From the NCBI RefSeq assembly GCF_000165795.1, contig NZ_CM001022.1, positions 1,893,812 through 1,957,811 of the forward strand: a stretch of DNA of 64,000 bases, given 5' to 3'. Below, one piece after another: positions 52,122 to 59,381 of this stretch. The notes under the pieces were generated by a model, which was not told the origin of the DNA, ran no database searches, and was given only the letters and a program-made list of their open reading frames with translations. Both the position numbers and the translations under genes were made by a program. This DNA comes from Aminomonas paucivorans DSM 12260. Its GTDB lineage: Bacteria > Synergistota > Synergistia > Synergistales > Synergistaceae. Position 1 is the first letter of the stretch. Each line of letters opens with the position of its first letter.

Positions 52122-53015
52122 ATGGACGGGTCGTTTCGCGTGAAGTGGCAGGGGCTGCGGTTGGCGGCGCTGGTGCGGGCGGAGTGGCCCACCTTCGTCT
52201 CCACCACCCTGGGCTGTCTGATCCTGGTGGTGGGCATCATGGGCTTCACCGTGCCCTATCGCTTTCCCGACTCGGGCATCACGGGATTGGCGGTGCTGGC
52301 CAACTACGTCTGGAACATCTCCCCCGCCTGGGTGGTGGGACTGGCCAACGTGGCCCTCCTCGCCTGGAGCTGGAAAGAACTCTCCCCCCGCTTCGTCCTC
52401 TGGACCATCTACGGGGTGGCCCTGCTGACGGTGCTCATGAAGGTGCTGGAGGGGATGCCCCACCCGGTGATCCACGACCGGCTCCTGGTGGCCATCCTGG
52501 CGGGGGTCATCAAGGGCATCGGGGGGGGGATGGTGTTCCGAAGCGGCGCCTCCCTGGGAGGCACGGACATCATCGTGGTGGCCCTGCGGAAGCGCTACGG
52601 CGTGGAGGTGGGCAAGTACACCTTCTACATCAATTTAGGGGTGCTCACCCTGTCCGCCTTCGTGGTGGGCATCGAGGGGGCCCTCTTCGGGCTGGTGAGC
52701 GTCTACGCCAACGGGGTGGTGACGGACAACGTCCTGAGCAGCTTCGACCGAAGGCGGCTGGTGTTCATCGTGTCCAAGGAATCCGCCTCCGTGACCCGGT
52801 ACCTCACCGACCACATGCACCGGGGGGTGACGGTGCTCTCCGGCAAGGGAGGGTTCTCCGGGGAGGACCGCCCCACCCTGCTGTGCCTCCTCACTCCCCG
52901 CCAGACCATGGAACTGAAACACTACCTGGCCCTGAACGACCCCCGGGCCTTCATGGTGGTCTCCGAGGCCTCGGAGGTCCTGGGCCGGGGCTTCAAGGGA
53001 TGGAAGGAGATTTGA
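52122..53015 (+). CDS. YitT-family membrane protein with DUF2179 domain
   Basis: 297 aa. Five or six membrane segments in residues 25-205 (STTLGCLILVVGIMGFTVPY, LLVAILAGVIKGIGGGMVF), the DUF161-type GASLGGTDIIVVALRKRYG near residue 147, and a soluble C-terminal DUF2179 domain from about residue 215 (RGVTVLSGKGGFSGEDRPTLLCLL). Physiological role unknown in most bacteria. GGGGGAGGAG precedes the ATG at 52122. Its stop overlaps the start of the flippase gene, so the two are linked. Confidence 0.88.
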   Translation: MDGSFRVKWQGLRLAALVRAEWPTFVSTTLGCLILVVGIMGFTVPYRFPDSGITGLAVLANYVWNISPAWVVGLANVALLAWSWKELSPRFVLWTIYGVALLTVLMKVLEGMPHPVIHDRLLVAILAGVIKGIGGGMVFRSGASLGGTDIIVVALRKRYGVEVGKYTFYINLGVLTLSAFVVGIEGALFGLVSVYANGVVTDNVLSSFDRRRLVFIVSKESASVTRYLTDHMHRGVTVLSGKGGFSGEDRPTLLCLLTPRQTMELKHYLALNDPRAFMVVSEASEVLGRGFKGWKEI

Positions 53016-54622
53016 GCGGCCCATCCCTCCCCGAGCGGCTCCGCAACGGCATCCACCGTATCCTGGGGGTCAAGGAGGCCCGCAGCGCCACCTTGGTGCT
53101 CACCTTCCTGACCCTGGCAGGGAAACCGTTTAATTACTTAAGAATACTGCTAGTGGCTAGTTTCTTTGGAGCTTCCCTTGAAATGGATGTTTTCAACGTT
53201 GCCTTTGGCATTATGTGGCTATTTGCAGGAACAGCCGGTTCTGCAATGGAGAATGCCGTTTTGCCGCTATTGGCTCACAAAAGAGAAACAGAGGGGGAAA
53301 CGTCTGCCAAAAAAACAATGGCATTGGCTTGGTGGATTTTAATTTTATATTCCATGTTTTTATTTTTTACTATTTTGGCGTCATCTGAACAAATAATTAA
53401 ACTATTTGCAAGTGGGTTCGATCAAAATAGACTAAGTATCGGTCGATCTATGCTTTTTTGGCTTTTACCATATACTATATCTACAATATTAAAATCAGGG
53501 TTCGATATTTGGGCCCAGCATTCCGGGAAATATTCTCTTTCTGCATTTGCCTCCTCGTTTTCCGGATTATTATCTTTAATTGCCTTCTTGGCGACCTATT
53601 CGTGGTTAGGTGTTTTTTCTATCCCTTTTTCTTTTAGTTTTTCGTGGTTTATAGTATCATTGTTAACCAAACTAGGCGTAAGAGATTTCCCATTCTGCTT
53701 AGCAGATTTCGATCGTAATTCTGTTTTTGAAATACTAAAACCTACGCTATTGTCGCTGATTTTTCTTGGTACAGGAGCACTTTACGGCATGACAGACAGA
53801 TATTTTGCGTCTCTTCTGCCCATTGGATCTATTACCACTATAAGCTATGCTGATTTTATATTTGGGGCAGTTTCTATAATAACAACCCCTTCTTTGTTAC
53901 TTTTTTTATCAAAGAGCAGCAGACTGGCTGCCAATGCCAGTTCAACGAATGACTATACCTCATTTTATTCCAGCGTAACCCAAGCCCTTGTAATTGTTTT
54001 GTTTTTGTTCTTTCCACTGGGTATCGTGCTATCCGGCGTTTCCATCTCGCTAGTTGACATTGTCATTGGGCACGGTGCATTTTCGTTTGATTCTGTTATT
54101 TTAACTGGCAATTGTCTTGCTGCGTACGCATTGGCAATGCCAGCATCCCTTGGCTGTGTTGTTTTCTTTAGAATCGCCCAGGCACAAAAAAAACTAGTCG
54201 GGCTAGCCTTTGTGAGTTTACAGCTGGTATGTGTCAACGCCCTGGGGGATTGGGCCCTCTCCCGGGCCTTCGGGGCCCCGGGGATCGCCGCGGCCACAAG
54301 CATCGTCTACTCGGTGGGGTTTCTGCTCTACGGGCACTGGCTGCTTCCGGGGTGGTGGCGACACGTGGGGATGGGGGCGCTGGCGAAACAGTGCGCCCTG
54401 ACGGCCCTCTGGGCGGGGGCCTTGGGGTGGCTGGACCGGGTGGCGTTCTTCGGGAGCTGGACCCCCTGGATCGTGGCCCCCCTGGCGGGGATCGGCACGA
54501 TCCTGCACTTTCTGCTGGTGGAACGGCTGGGCTGGCTGGACGCCCTCCCTCGGGGCTGGAAGCCCACGGAGCTGCTGGAACTGGTCCTCAGTCGGCTGCG
54601 CCGCAGACCTTCGGAGGAGTAG
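53000..54622 (+). CDS. Wzx/MurJ-like lipid-linked glycan flippase, mosaic
   Basis: About 540 aa with some 12-14 hydrophobic segments, the pattern of MOP/MurJ-type flippases that move undecaprenyl-linked oligosaccharides across the inner membrane. The N-terminal EMDVFNVAFGIMWLFAGTAGSAMENAVLPLL block is like MurJ-type proteins. The first 43 codons and last ~128 are GC-rich like the region, but residues ~43-412 are AT-rich with AT-ending codons. Start uncertain: ATG 53000 (16-base overlap with yitT) or TTG 53012 (TTGA overlap). The 3' end overlaps the convergent ROK gene by 35 bases. Confidence 0.75.
   Translation: MEGDLSGPSLPERLRNGIHRILGVKEARSATLVLTFLTLAGKPFNYLRILLVASFFGASLEMDVFNVAFGIMWLFAGTAGSAMENAVLPLLAHKRETEGETSAKKTMALAWWILILYSMFLFFTILASSEQIIKLFASGFDQNRLSIGRSMLFWLLPYTISTILKSGFDIWAQHSGKYSLSAFASSFSGLLSLIAFLATYSWLGVFSIPFSFSFSWFIVSLLTKLGVRDFPFCLADFDRNSVFEILKPTLLSLIFLGTGALYGMTDRYFASLLPIGSITTISYADFIFGAVSIITTPSLLLFLSKSSRLAANASSTNDYTSFYSSVTQALVIVLFLFFPLGIVLSGVSISLVDIVIGHGAFSFDSVILTGNCLAAYALAMPASLGCVVFFRIAQAQKKLVGLAFVSLQLVCVNALGDWALSRAFGAPGIAAATSIVYSVGFLLYGHWLLPGWWRHVGMGALAKQCALTALWAGALGWLDRVAFFGSWTPWIVAPLAGIGTILHFLLVERLGWLDALPRGWKPTELLELVLSRLRRRPSEE
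53128..54236. other. AT-rich central segment of the flippase gene
   Basis: About 1.1 kb of AT-rich coding DNA with sharp edges: the left change is near the GGGAAACCG at 53120-53128 and the right near GTGTCAACGCC at 54231-54241. The reading frame is kept across both edges. Fits replacement of the gene centre by recombination with a foreign allele. Confidence 0.7.
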
Positions 54623-55526
54623 GCAGCCCCGCCGCCCCCAAGAGGGGCGCATCCGCCCCCAGGAGGGAAACCCGCAGGTCCAGGACGGCCCGGTACGGCT
54701 CCGCCAGGTAGGGCAGGGTCCGCTCCCGAAGCAGGGAGACCAACCCCTCCCCCCGGGCGATGCCTCCCCCCAGCACCACCACCTCCGGGTCCAGCAGGTG
54801 GACCAGGGAGGCCACACCCCGGGCCAGGGCATCCAGAAAGGGCTCCAGACATGCCGCGACAGCCCGTTCCTCCTGCCGCCCCCACAGGGTCCGTACGTCC
54901 TCCGGCAGACCCAAGGCTCGGGCACGGGCCTCGATGCCGTCCGCCCCCGCCAGGGTCTCCAGGTGTCCCCGCCCCCCGCAGCCGCAGGGAAGGTCCCCTC
55001 CCGTCACCAGGTGCCCCAGCTCCCCCGCCATGCCGTGGGAACCCGCGACCAGCCGCCCCCCCAGGACCACGCCTCCCCCCACCCCGGTGCCCAGGGTGAG
55101 GACCACGTAGTCCGAACACCCTCGTGCGGCCCCGGCCAGGCCCTCCCCCAGGGCGTAGGCGTTGGCGTCGTTTTCCAGGGCCACAGGAACCGGAAGCCCC
55201 GCATCCCTCAGAAGCGCTTCCAGGTTCCGGGCCAGGGGAAGACCGTCCCACCCGGGAAAGTTGGGACCCTTGAGGAAGAGCCGGCGGTCCCGGTCCACCA
55301 TCCCCGGCACCACGAGCCCCGCCCCGACCACGGGGAGCCCCCGAGACACCTCCCGAACCCCCTCCGCCAGGGCGGCCAGCACCGGCTCCGGGTCCCTTCC
55401 CGACGGGGTGGGGCGTTCGCACCGGCATACCAGCTCGGGAATCTCCCCAGGGCGAAACCGCACCGTCCCAAAGGCCAGGGTGTGCCCCCCCAGGTCCGCC
55501 CCGACGCGGAAGACGTCGCCGGTCAT
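54588..55526 (-). CDS. ROK-family sugar kinase
   Basis: 312 aa. Seen: FRVGADLGGHTLAFGTVRF near the N-terminus (phosphate-1 region), LENDANAYALGEGLAGAA near residue 116, VLTLGTGVGGGVVLGG near residue 140, and GELGHLVTGGDLPCGCGGRGHLETLAG near residue 165. The ROK zinc motif CxCGxxGCxE is present as CGCGGRGHLE, with His for the last Cys. Probable glucokinase-like activity; could be for another hexose. ATG at 55526 shares ATGA with the D-aminopeptidase stop. Confidence 0.88.
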   Translation of the reverse strand: MTGDVFRVGADLGGHTLAFGTVRFRPGEIPELVCRCERPTPSGRDPEPVLAALAEGVREVSRGLPVVGAGLVVPGMVDRDRRLFLKGPNFPGWDGLPLARNLEALLRDAGLPVPVALENDANAYALGEGLAGAARGCSDYVVLTLGTGVGGGVVLGGRLVAGSHGMAGELGHLVTGGDLPCGCGGRGHLETLAGADGIEARARALGLPEDVRTLWGRQEERAVAACLEPFLDALARGVASLVHLLDPEVVVLGGGIARGEGLVSLLRERTLPYLAEPYRAVLDLRVSLLGADAPLLGAAGLPTPPKVCGAAD

Positions 55527-56356
55527 CCGTCGGCCCTCACGCTCAGGGCGGAGGTGAGCGCCCCCTCGAACCAGCGCCGGATCTCCAGGGGATCCGGGGT
55601 GACGAAGCGCAGAGTGCGCCCGTCCATCCGTTCCCCCCCCGGGACCAGGGAGGCTCCGTCGGCCTGGTAGGTACACTGGAAGCGCACGTCCAGTCGATAG
55701 GGACCCGGGGGTGTCCAGCAGGACAGGCGTCCCGCCCCGAGACGTCCCACTGCCTCCCCCACGGCCTCGGAAAGCCGGTCCGCCGCCGCTTCCGGAGTCA
55801 GCAGCCGGGCGGAGAAACGTCCCAGTCCCTCCTTCACGGCACAGGTCACCAGGTCCTCTCCCAGGAGGGCGGAGGCCTCGTAGCCCACCGCCTCGTCCCC
55901 CGTCACCAGGGCCACGGGGACCCCCAGGGCCCCGCACAGAAAGGCGTTGAGTCCCGTCTCCCCCACCAGGCGCCCCCCCAGGCGCACCTCGTGGATCGCC
56001 CCGGTGGACATGGTGTGGTCCAACACCGCCTTCTCCGTCCCCGCCATGGCGTGGTACCCCACGAAGAACGCCCCGTCGCACCCCTGGGCTCCCTCCACCA
56101 TTCCCAGGACCCGAGGGGTTCCGCTGATCAGCTCCACCTCCTCGGGCAGGTCCCGGGCTTCCAGGTTGATCATGCGGTCGTGGGAGTCCGCCACCACCAC
56201 AGAACACCCCTCCCGAAGCAGCGTCTCCGCCACGGTCCGCACGTCGTGGAGCATCATGGCCCGACCCAGGGCGTACTCCTCCGTCCCCGCATCCACCTGG
56301 CAGGGCCGCACGATGCCCGTGCACCCCTCCATGTCCGCGCTGATGAAGATCCTCAC
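55523..56356 (-). CDS. D-aminopeptidase, peptidase family M55 (DppA-like)
   Basis: 277 aa. Seen: RIFISADMEGCTGIV near the N-terminus (metal-binding Asp-x-Glu), VVVADSHDRMINLE near residue 54, GYHAMAGTEKAVLDHTMS near residue 100, GETGLNAFLCGALG near residue 130 and VTGDEAVGYEA near residue 150. Zn-dependent removal of N-terminal D-amino acids from peptides. GTG at 56356 shares GTGA with the upstream flavin oxidoreductase; GGAGGAGGG precedes it. Common in amino-acid-fermenting anaerobes. Confidence 0.93.
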   Translation of the reverse strand: MRIFISADMEGCTGIVRPCQVDAGTEEYALGRAMMLHDVRTVAETLLREGCSVVVADSHDRMINLEARDLPEEVELISGTPRVLGMVEGAQGCDGAFFVGYHAMAGTEKAVLDHTMSTGAIHEVRLGGRLVGETGLNAFLCGALGVPVALVTGDEAVGYEASALLGEDLVTCAVKEGLGRFSARLLTPEAAADRLSEAVGEAVGRLGAGRLSCWTPPGPYRLDVRFQCTYQADGASLVPGGERMDGRTLRFVTPDPLEIRRWFEGALTSALSVRADG

Positions 56357-57357
56357 GCCTCGTCCCTCCTCCAGGCCGCCGCGGCGGCGGGATCCGAAAG
56401 CAGAAGCCTCCCCACTCCCACCAGGTCGCAGCACCCCCGGTCCAGAAGCTCCCGAGCCCGGTCGTAGGAAGTCACCCCTCCGGTGCACTCCACGGGAATC
56501 CGCTTGCCCACGGCCTCCCGGATCGCCCCGGCGTAGGGACCGAACCCCCCGGGAGCGTCGTAGCCGCAGAGGTTGCCCGACACGGCGATCCAGTCCGCTC
56601 CCAGGGCGGCCAGCTCCCGGGCCACGGCACAGGCCTCCTCGACCCGGAGCCCTCGGGGTTCTTCCCCCGGGAAGGAATCCGCCGCTCCCAGGCGCACCCC
56701 CAGGGGCAGGTCCGGGAAGGCCCCCCGCACCGCGTCCACCACGTCCAGGAGCAACCGGGACCGCCCCCGGACGTCCCCGCCGTACCGGTCCGTGCGCCGG
56801 TTGGTGAGGGGGCTCAGGAACTGCCCCAGCAGGTAGCCGTGGCACCCGTGAACCTGCACGCCCCGGTACCCCGCCTCCCGGGCCCTGCGGGCGGCCTGGA
56901 CGAAAAACCCCGGCAGCTCTCGGATCTGCCCTTCCGACAGGGGCTCGGGGATCCGCCCCGGGTCCCGTCCCGGGTGGGGCACCGGCGAAGGGGCCACCAT
57001 GCGGAAGGCCGGGTCCCCGAAGAGGTCCGGATCCGCCACGCCGCTGCCCCCGTGGTTCAGCTGCACCACCACCGGGACTCCCGCCTCGGCGAAGAGCCCC
57101 GCCAGGGGGCGGTGCCCCTCCGTCACGTCGTCCCGATCCAGCATCAGCTGCCGCACCCGGACCCGCCCCCAGGGGTGCACCGCGTGGTGCTCCAGCACCA
57201 CCAGCCCGGGGCGGGCGAAGAGGGCCTTGCGCCCCGCCTCCAGGGTCCGCTCCGTCGGGACCCCCTCGGGGGTGCAGGAGGCGGAGGCCAGGGGGGCCGC
57301 CACCAGTCGGCTTTCCAGTCGCAGGTTTCGGATCTCCAGGGGCTCGAAGAGCTTCAT
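56353..57357 (-). CDS. NADH:flavin oxidoreductase (Old Yellow Enzyme family)
   Basis: 334-aa FMN-dependent TIM barrel. Seen: MKLFEPLEIRNLRLESRLVA at the start, VVVQLNHGGSG near residue 96, VQVHGCHGYLLGQFLSPLTN near residue 180, RRTDRYGGDVRGRSRLLLDVV, and a C-terminal phosphate site with GGVTSYDRA and LVGVGRLLLSDP. The catalytic HGCHGYL block is of the 2,4-dienoyl-CoA-reductase-like branch but the protein lacks the extra FAD/NAD domain. Coupled by GTGA to the D-aminopeptidase gene; substrate unknown. Confidence 0.88.
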   Translation of the reverse strand: MKLFEPLEIRNLRLESRLVAAPLASASCTPEGVPTERTLEAGRKALFARPGLVVLEHHAVHPWGRVRVRQLMLDRDDVTEGHRPLAGLFAEAGVPVVVQLNHGGSGVADPDLFGDPAFRMVAPSPVPHPGRDPGRIPEPLSEGQIRELPGFFVQAARRAREAGYRGVQVHGCHGYLLGQFLSPLTNRRTDRYGGDVRGRSRLLLDVVDAVRGAFPDLPLGVRLGAADSFPGEEPRGLRVEEACAVARELAALGADWIAVSGNLCGYDAPGGFGPYAGAIREAVGKRIPVECTGGVTSYDRARELLDRGCCDLVGVGRLLLSDPAAAAAWRRDEA

Positions 57358-57367
57358 GGTCCCGCCC

Positions 57368-58462
57368 CTACACGTTGAACCGGATCTCGATGACGTCCCC
57401 ATCCGCCACCCGGTAGTCCTTTCCCTCCAGGCGCAGACACCCCGCCTCCCGACAGGCCGGGAAGGCGAAGCCGTGGGCAGCATAGTCGTCGTAGGCCACC
57501 ACCTGGGCGCGGATGAACCCCCGGGCCAGGTCGGAGTGGATGGTTCCCGCGGCGTCCACCGCCGTGGCCCCCTCCCGGAGGGTCCAGGCCCGCACCTCGT
57601 CGGGACCGCAGGTGAAGAAGCTGATCAGCCCCAGCAGGCCGTAGGCCCCGGCGATAAGCCGCTCCCTCCCCGGCTCGGTGATGTCCAGCCCCTCGGTGAA
57701 CTCCGCCGCCTCCTCCGGGGAGAGGTCCGCCAGGTCCATCTCCAGGCGCCCGTAGAGGGAGAGCACCCGGATCCCCGCCGCCGCGGCATCCCGAAGGAGC
57801 GCCTCTCCCCCCGGGGCGTCGACGGCCCCCTTCTGCCCCTCGTCCAGGTTCAGCACCAGGATCTGGGGCTTGGCGGACAGGAAGGTGAAGCCCCGGAGCA
57901 TCCGGGCCTCCTCGGGGGCAAGGGCGAGGTCCCGCAGGGAGCGCTCCTCCATGAGGCAGTCCTGGCAGCGCAGGAGCAGGGCCTTCTCTCCCTCCTCCTC
58001 CGGAAGGAGCTTCTTCTTGCCGTTCAGCCGGGAAAGGCGGTTCTCGATGACCGACAGGTCCCGGTAGATCAGCTCCATCTCCACGATCTTCCAGTCCCGG
58101 TGGACGTCCAGGCTCCCCTCGGGGTGCTCCACCCCTCCGTTGGCGAAGCCCCGAAGCACGTGGATCAGCGCATCCGCCTCGGCGGCGAAGGAGAGGAACC
58201 CGTTGCCCAGCCCCGCCCCCTTGCTGGCGTCCCGGGAGAGTCCCGCCAGGTCCACGAACTCCACCTGGGCGGGGGTCTCCTTCTTGGGCTGGTGCACCCG
58301 CACCAGCTCGTCGAACCGGGGGTCCGGCACGGAGACCACCGCCCGGTTGGGATCCGTCTTGCCTCCCGCGTAGGGCTTCACTTCCGCCCCCGCCCGGGTG
58401 ATGACGTTGAAGACCGTGGTCTTGCCGCTCAGGGGCAGCCCCACGATGCCGCAGTGCAACAT
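57368..58462 (-). CDS. ychF: Redox-regulated ATPase/GTPase YchF
   Basis: 364 aa. Seen: G1 motif CGIVGLPLSGKTTVFN near residue 4, VPDPRFDELVRVHQPKK near residue 45, G3 VDLAGLSRDASKGAGLGN near residue 68, VLNLDEGQKG (altered NxxE G4, as in Obg-like YchF) near residue 208, and a C-terminal TGS domain ending FRAQVVAYDD...YRVADGDVIEIRFNV in pieces. ATG at 58462 has GGGAGGA at correct spacing; ATG 58468 is too close to it. Universally conserved, ribosome-associated. A TAGAAT hexamer lies upstream on its strand (58517-58512). Confidence 0.94.
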   Translation of the reverse strand: MLHCGIVGLPLSGKTTVFNVITRAGAEVKPYAGGKTDPNRAVVSVPDPRFDELVRVHQPKKETPAQVEFVDLAGLSRDASKGAGLGNGFLSFAAEADALIHVLRGFANGGVEHPEGSLDVHRDWKIVEMELIYRDLSVIENRLSRLNGKKKLLPEEEGEKALLLRCQDCLMEERSLRDLALAPEEARMLRGFTFLSAKPQILVLNLDEGQKGAVDAPGGEALLRDAAAAGIRVLSLYGRLEMDLADLSPEEAAEFTEGLDITEPGRERLIAGAYGLLGLISFFTCGPDEVRAWTLREGATAVDAAGTIHSDLARGFIRAQVVAYDDYAAHGFAFPACREAGCLRLEGKDYRVADGDVIEIRFNV

Positions 58463-58539
58463 GTCCATTCCTCCCGTTCTCGGAACCTTCCTTCGTTCCG
58501 AATCCGCCCCCATTCTACCGTACCCCCCCGGGCTTCCGC

Positions 58540-58563
58540 GTCCCTCCGCTTCACCGGAGGGAC
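58540..58563. other. Perfect hairpin in the divergent ychF-cheY gap
   Basis: GTCCCTCCG / CGGAGGGAC, 9-bp arms with a 6-base loop (CTTCAC), no T-run. It precedes a TTAGAAT -10-like hexamer (58566-58572) for the response-regulator gene. Could be a regulator site or chance. Confidence 0.35.
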
Positions 58564-58616
58564 GTGTTAGAATCGACACAAACAGGGTCGCACCACCGGG
58601 GGAGGAGGCGCAGGAC

Positions 58617-59027
58617 GTGGCCAAGGTGCTCATCGCCGACGATGCGGACTTTATGCGCATGGTTCTCCGCCGAATCCTGGAGGACGGGGGTCACGAGGTG
58701 GTGGGGGAGGCGGACAACGGGCGGGACGTCATCGCCCTCTACTCCATGCTCCACCCCGACCTGGTGACCCTGGACATCACCATGCCCTTTCTGAGCGGCC
58801 TGGAGGCGGCGCGGCGGATCCTGGAGGAGCACCCCGACGCCCGCATCGTCATGGTCTCCGCCATGGGCACCCGGGAGAGCGTGAACAAGGCCCGGGCCCT
58901 GGGGGTCAAGGGCTTCATCGTCAAGCCCTTCCGGGAGGAGCAGGTCCTGAGCGCCCTTCGTCAGGCCCAGGAAGGGGAGGGGGACGATGTCCCCGGTCCG
59001 GCCTTTCCTGAAACCCCTTTTCGTTGA
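58617..59027 (+). CDS. Stand-alone CheY-like response regulator
   Basis: 136-aa receiver domain with no output domain. Seen: VLIADDADFMRMVLRRIL at residues 4-21 (acidic pair), phosphoacceptor Asp in LVTLDITMPFLSG near residue 53, VSAMGTRE (Ser/Thr switch) near residue 82, and GFIVKPF (Lys) near residue 101. GTG start at 58617 with GGGGGAGGAGG upstream. Likely CheY of chemotaxis or a pilus system whose kinase is outside the window. The feoA promoter overlaps its end. Confidence 0.9.
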   Translation: MAKVLIADDADFMRMVLRRILEDGGHEVVGEADNGRDVIALYSMLHPDLVTLDITMPFLSGLEAARRILEEHPDARIVMVSAMGTRESVNKARALGVKGFIVKPFREEQVLSALRQAQEGEGDDVPGPAFPETPFR

Positions 59028-59053
59028 CACCCTTCCAGAATCCGCAGTACAGT
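59024..59053 (+). promoter_or_regulatory. Predicted sigma-70 promoter of feoAB
   Basis: TTGACA (59024-59029), 18-bp spacer, TACAGT (59048-59053). The -35 overlaps the stop of the response-regulator gene. It places transcription start near 59060, downstream of a GTG at 59052, which argues for the later feoA start. Confidence 0.7.
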
Positions 59054-59123
59054 GAGGCAAGTCGACGATTCCGCCGATCCAGTCGGTTTGGGACTCGTCC
59101 CCCACCGGAGGGAGCGTTTTCAC

Positions 59124-59381
59124 TTGAGCGTAAGTCTGTTGCGGCTGCAGGACGGAGGCTGGGCGGTGGTGGACCATCTCCCCCCAGGTGAGGCGGCGCT
59201 GCGCCTGGAGGCCATGGGGCTTCGCCCCGGCAAGAGGCTGCAGAAGATCTCCGGGATGCCCTTCCACGGTCCCGTGACGGTTTGCCTGGACGGACGGCAG
59301 TTCGCCATCGGACACGGCATCGCCCTGCGCATCGCCGTGATCCCGGAAGGAGACGAAACCCCGGAGGAGTTCTGCACGTGA
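59124..59381 (+). CDS. feoA: FeoA ferrous-iron transport accessory protein
   Basis: 85-aa SH3-like protein. Seen: LPPGEAALRLEAMGLRPGK near residue 22 (FeoA MGLxPG block), VTVCLDGRQFAIGHGIALRI near residue 51. TTG start at 59124 has GGAG at suitable distance and gives the normal FeoA length; the open frame reaches back to 59052 over the promoter. Stop shares GTGA with feoB. Confidence 0.87.
   Translation: MSVSLLRLQDGGWAVVDHLPPGEAALRLEAMGLRPGKRLQKISGMPFHGPVTVCLDGRQFAIGHGIALRIAVIPEGDETPEEFCT

Noticed and set aside
54588-56324. A frame joining the ROK kinase to an N-terminal half
   Set aside because: The upper half is the D-aminopeptidase gene read out of frame; ROK starts at 55526 with an ATGA overlap.
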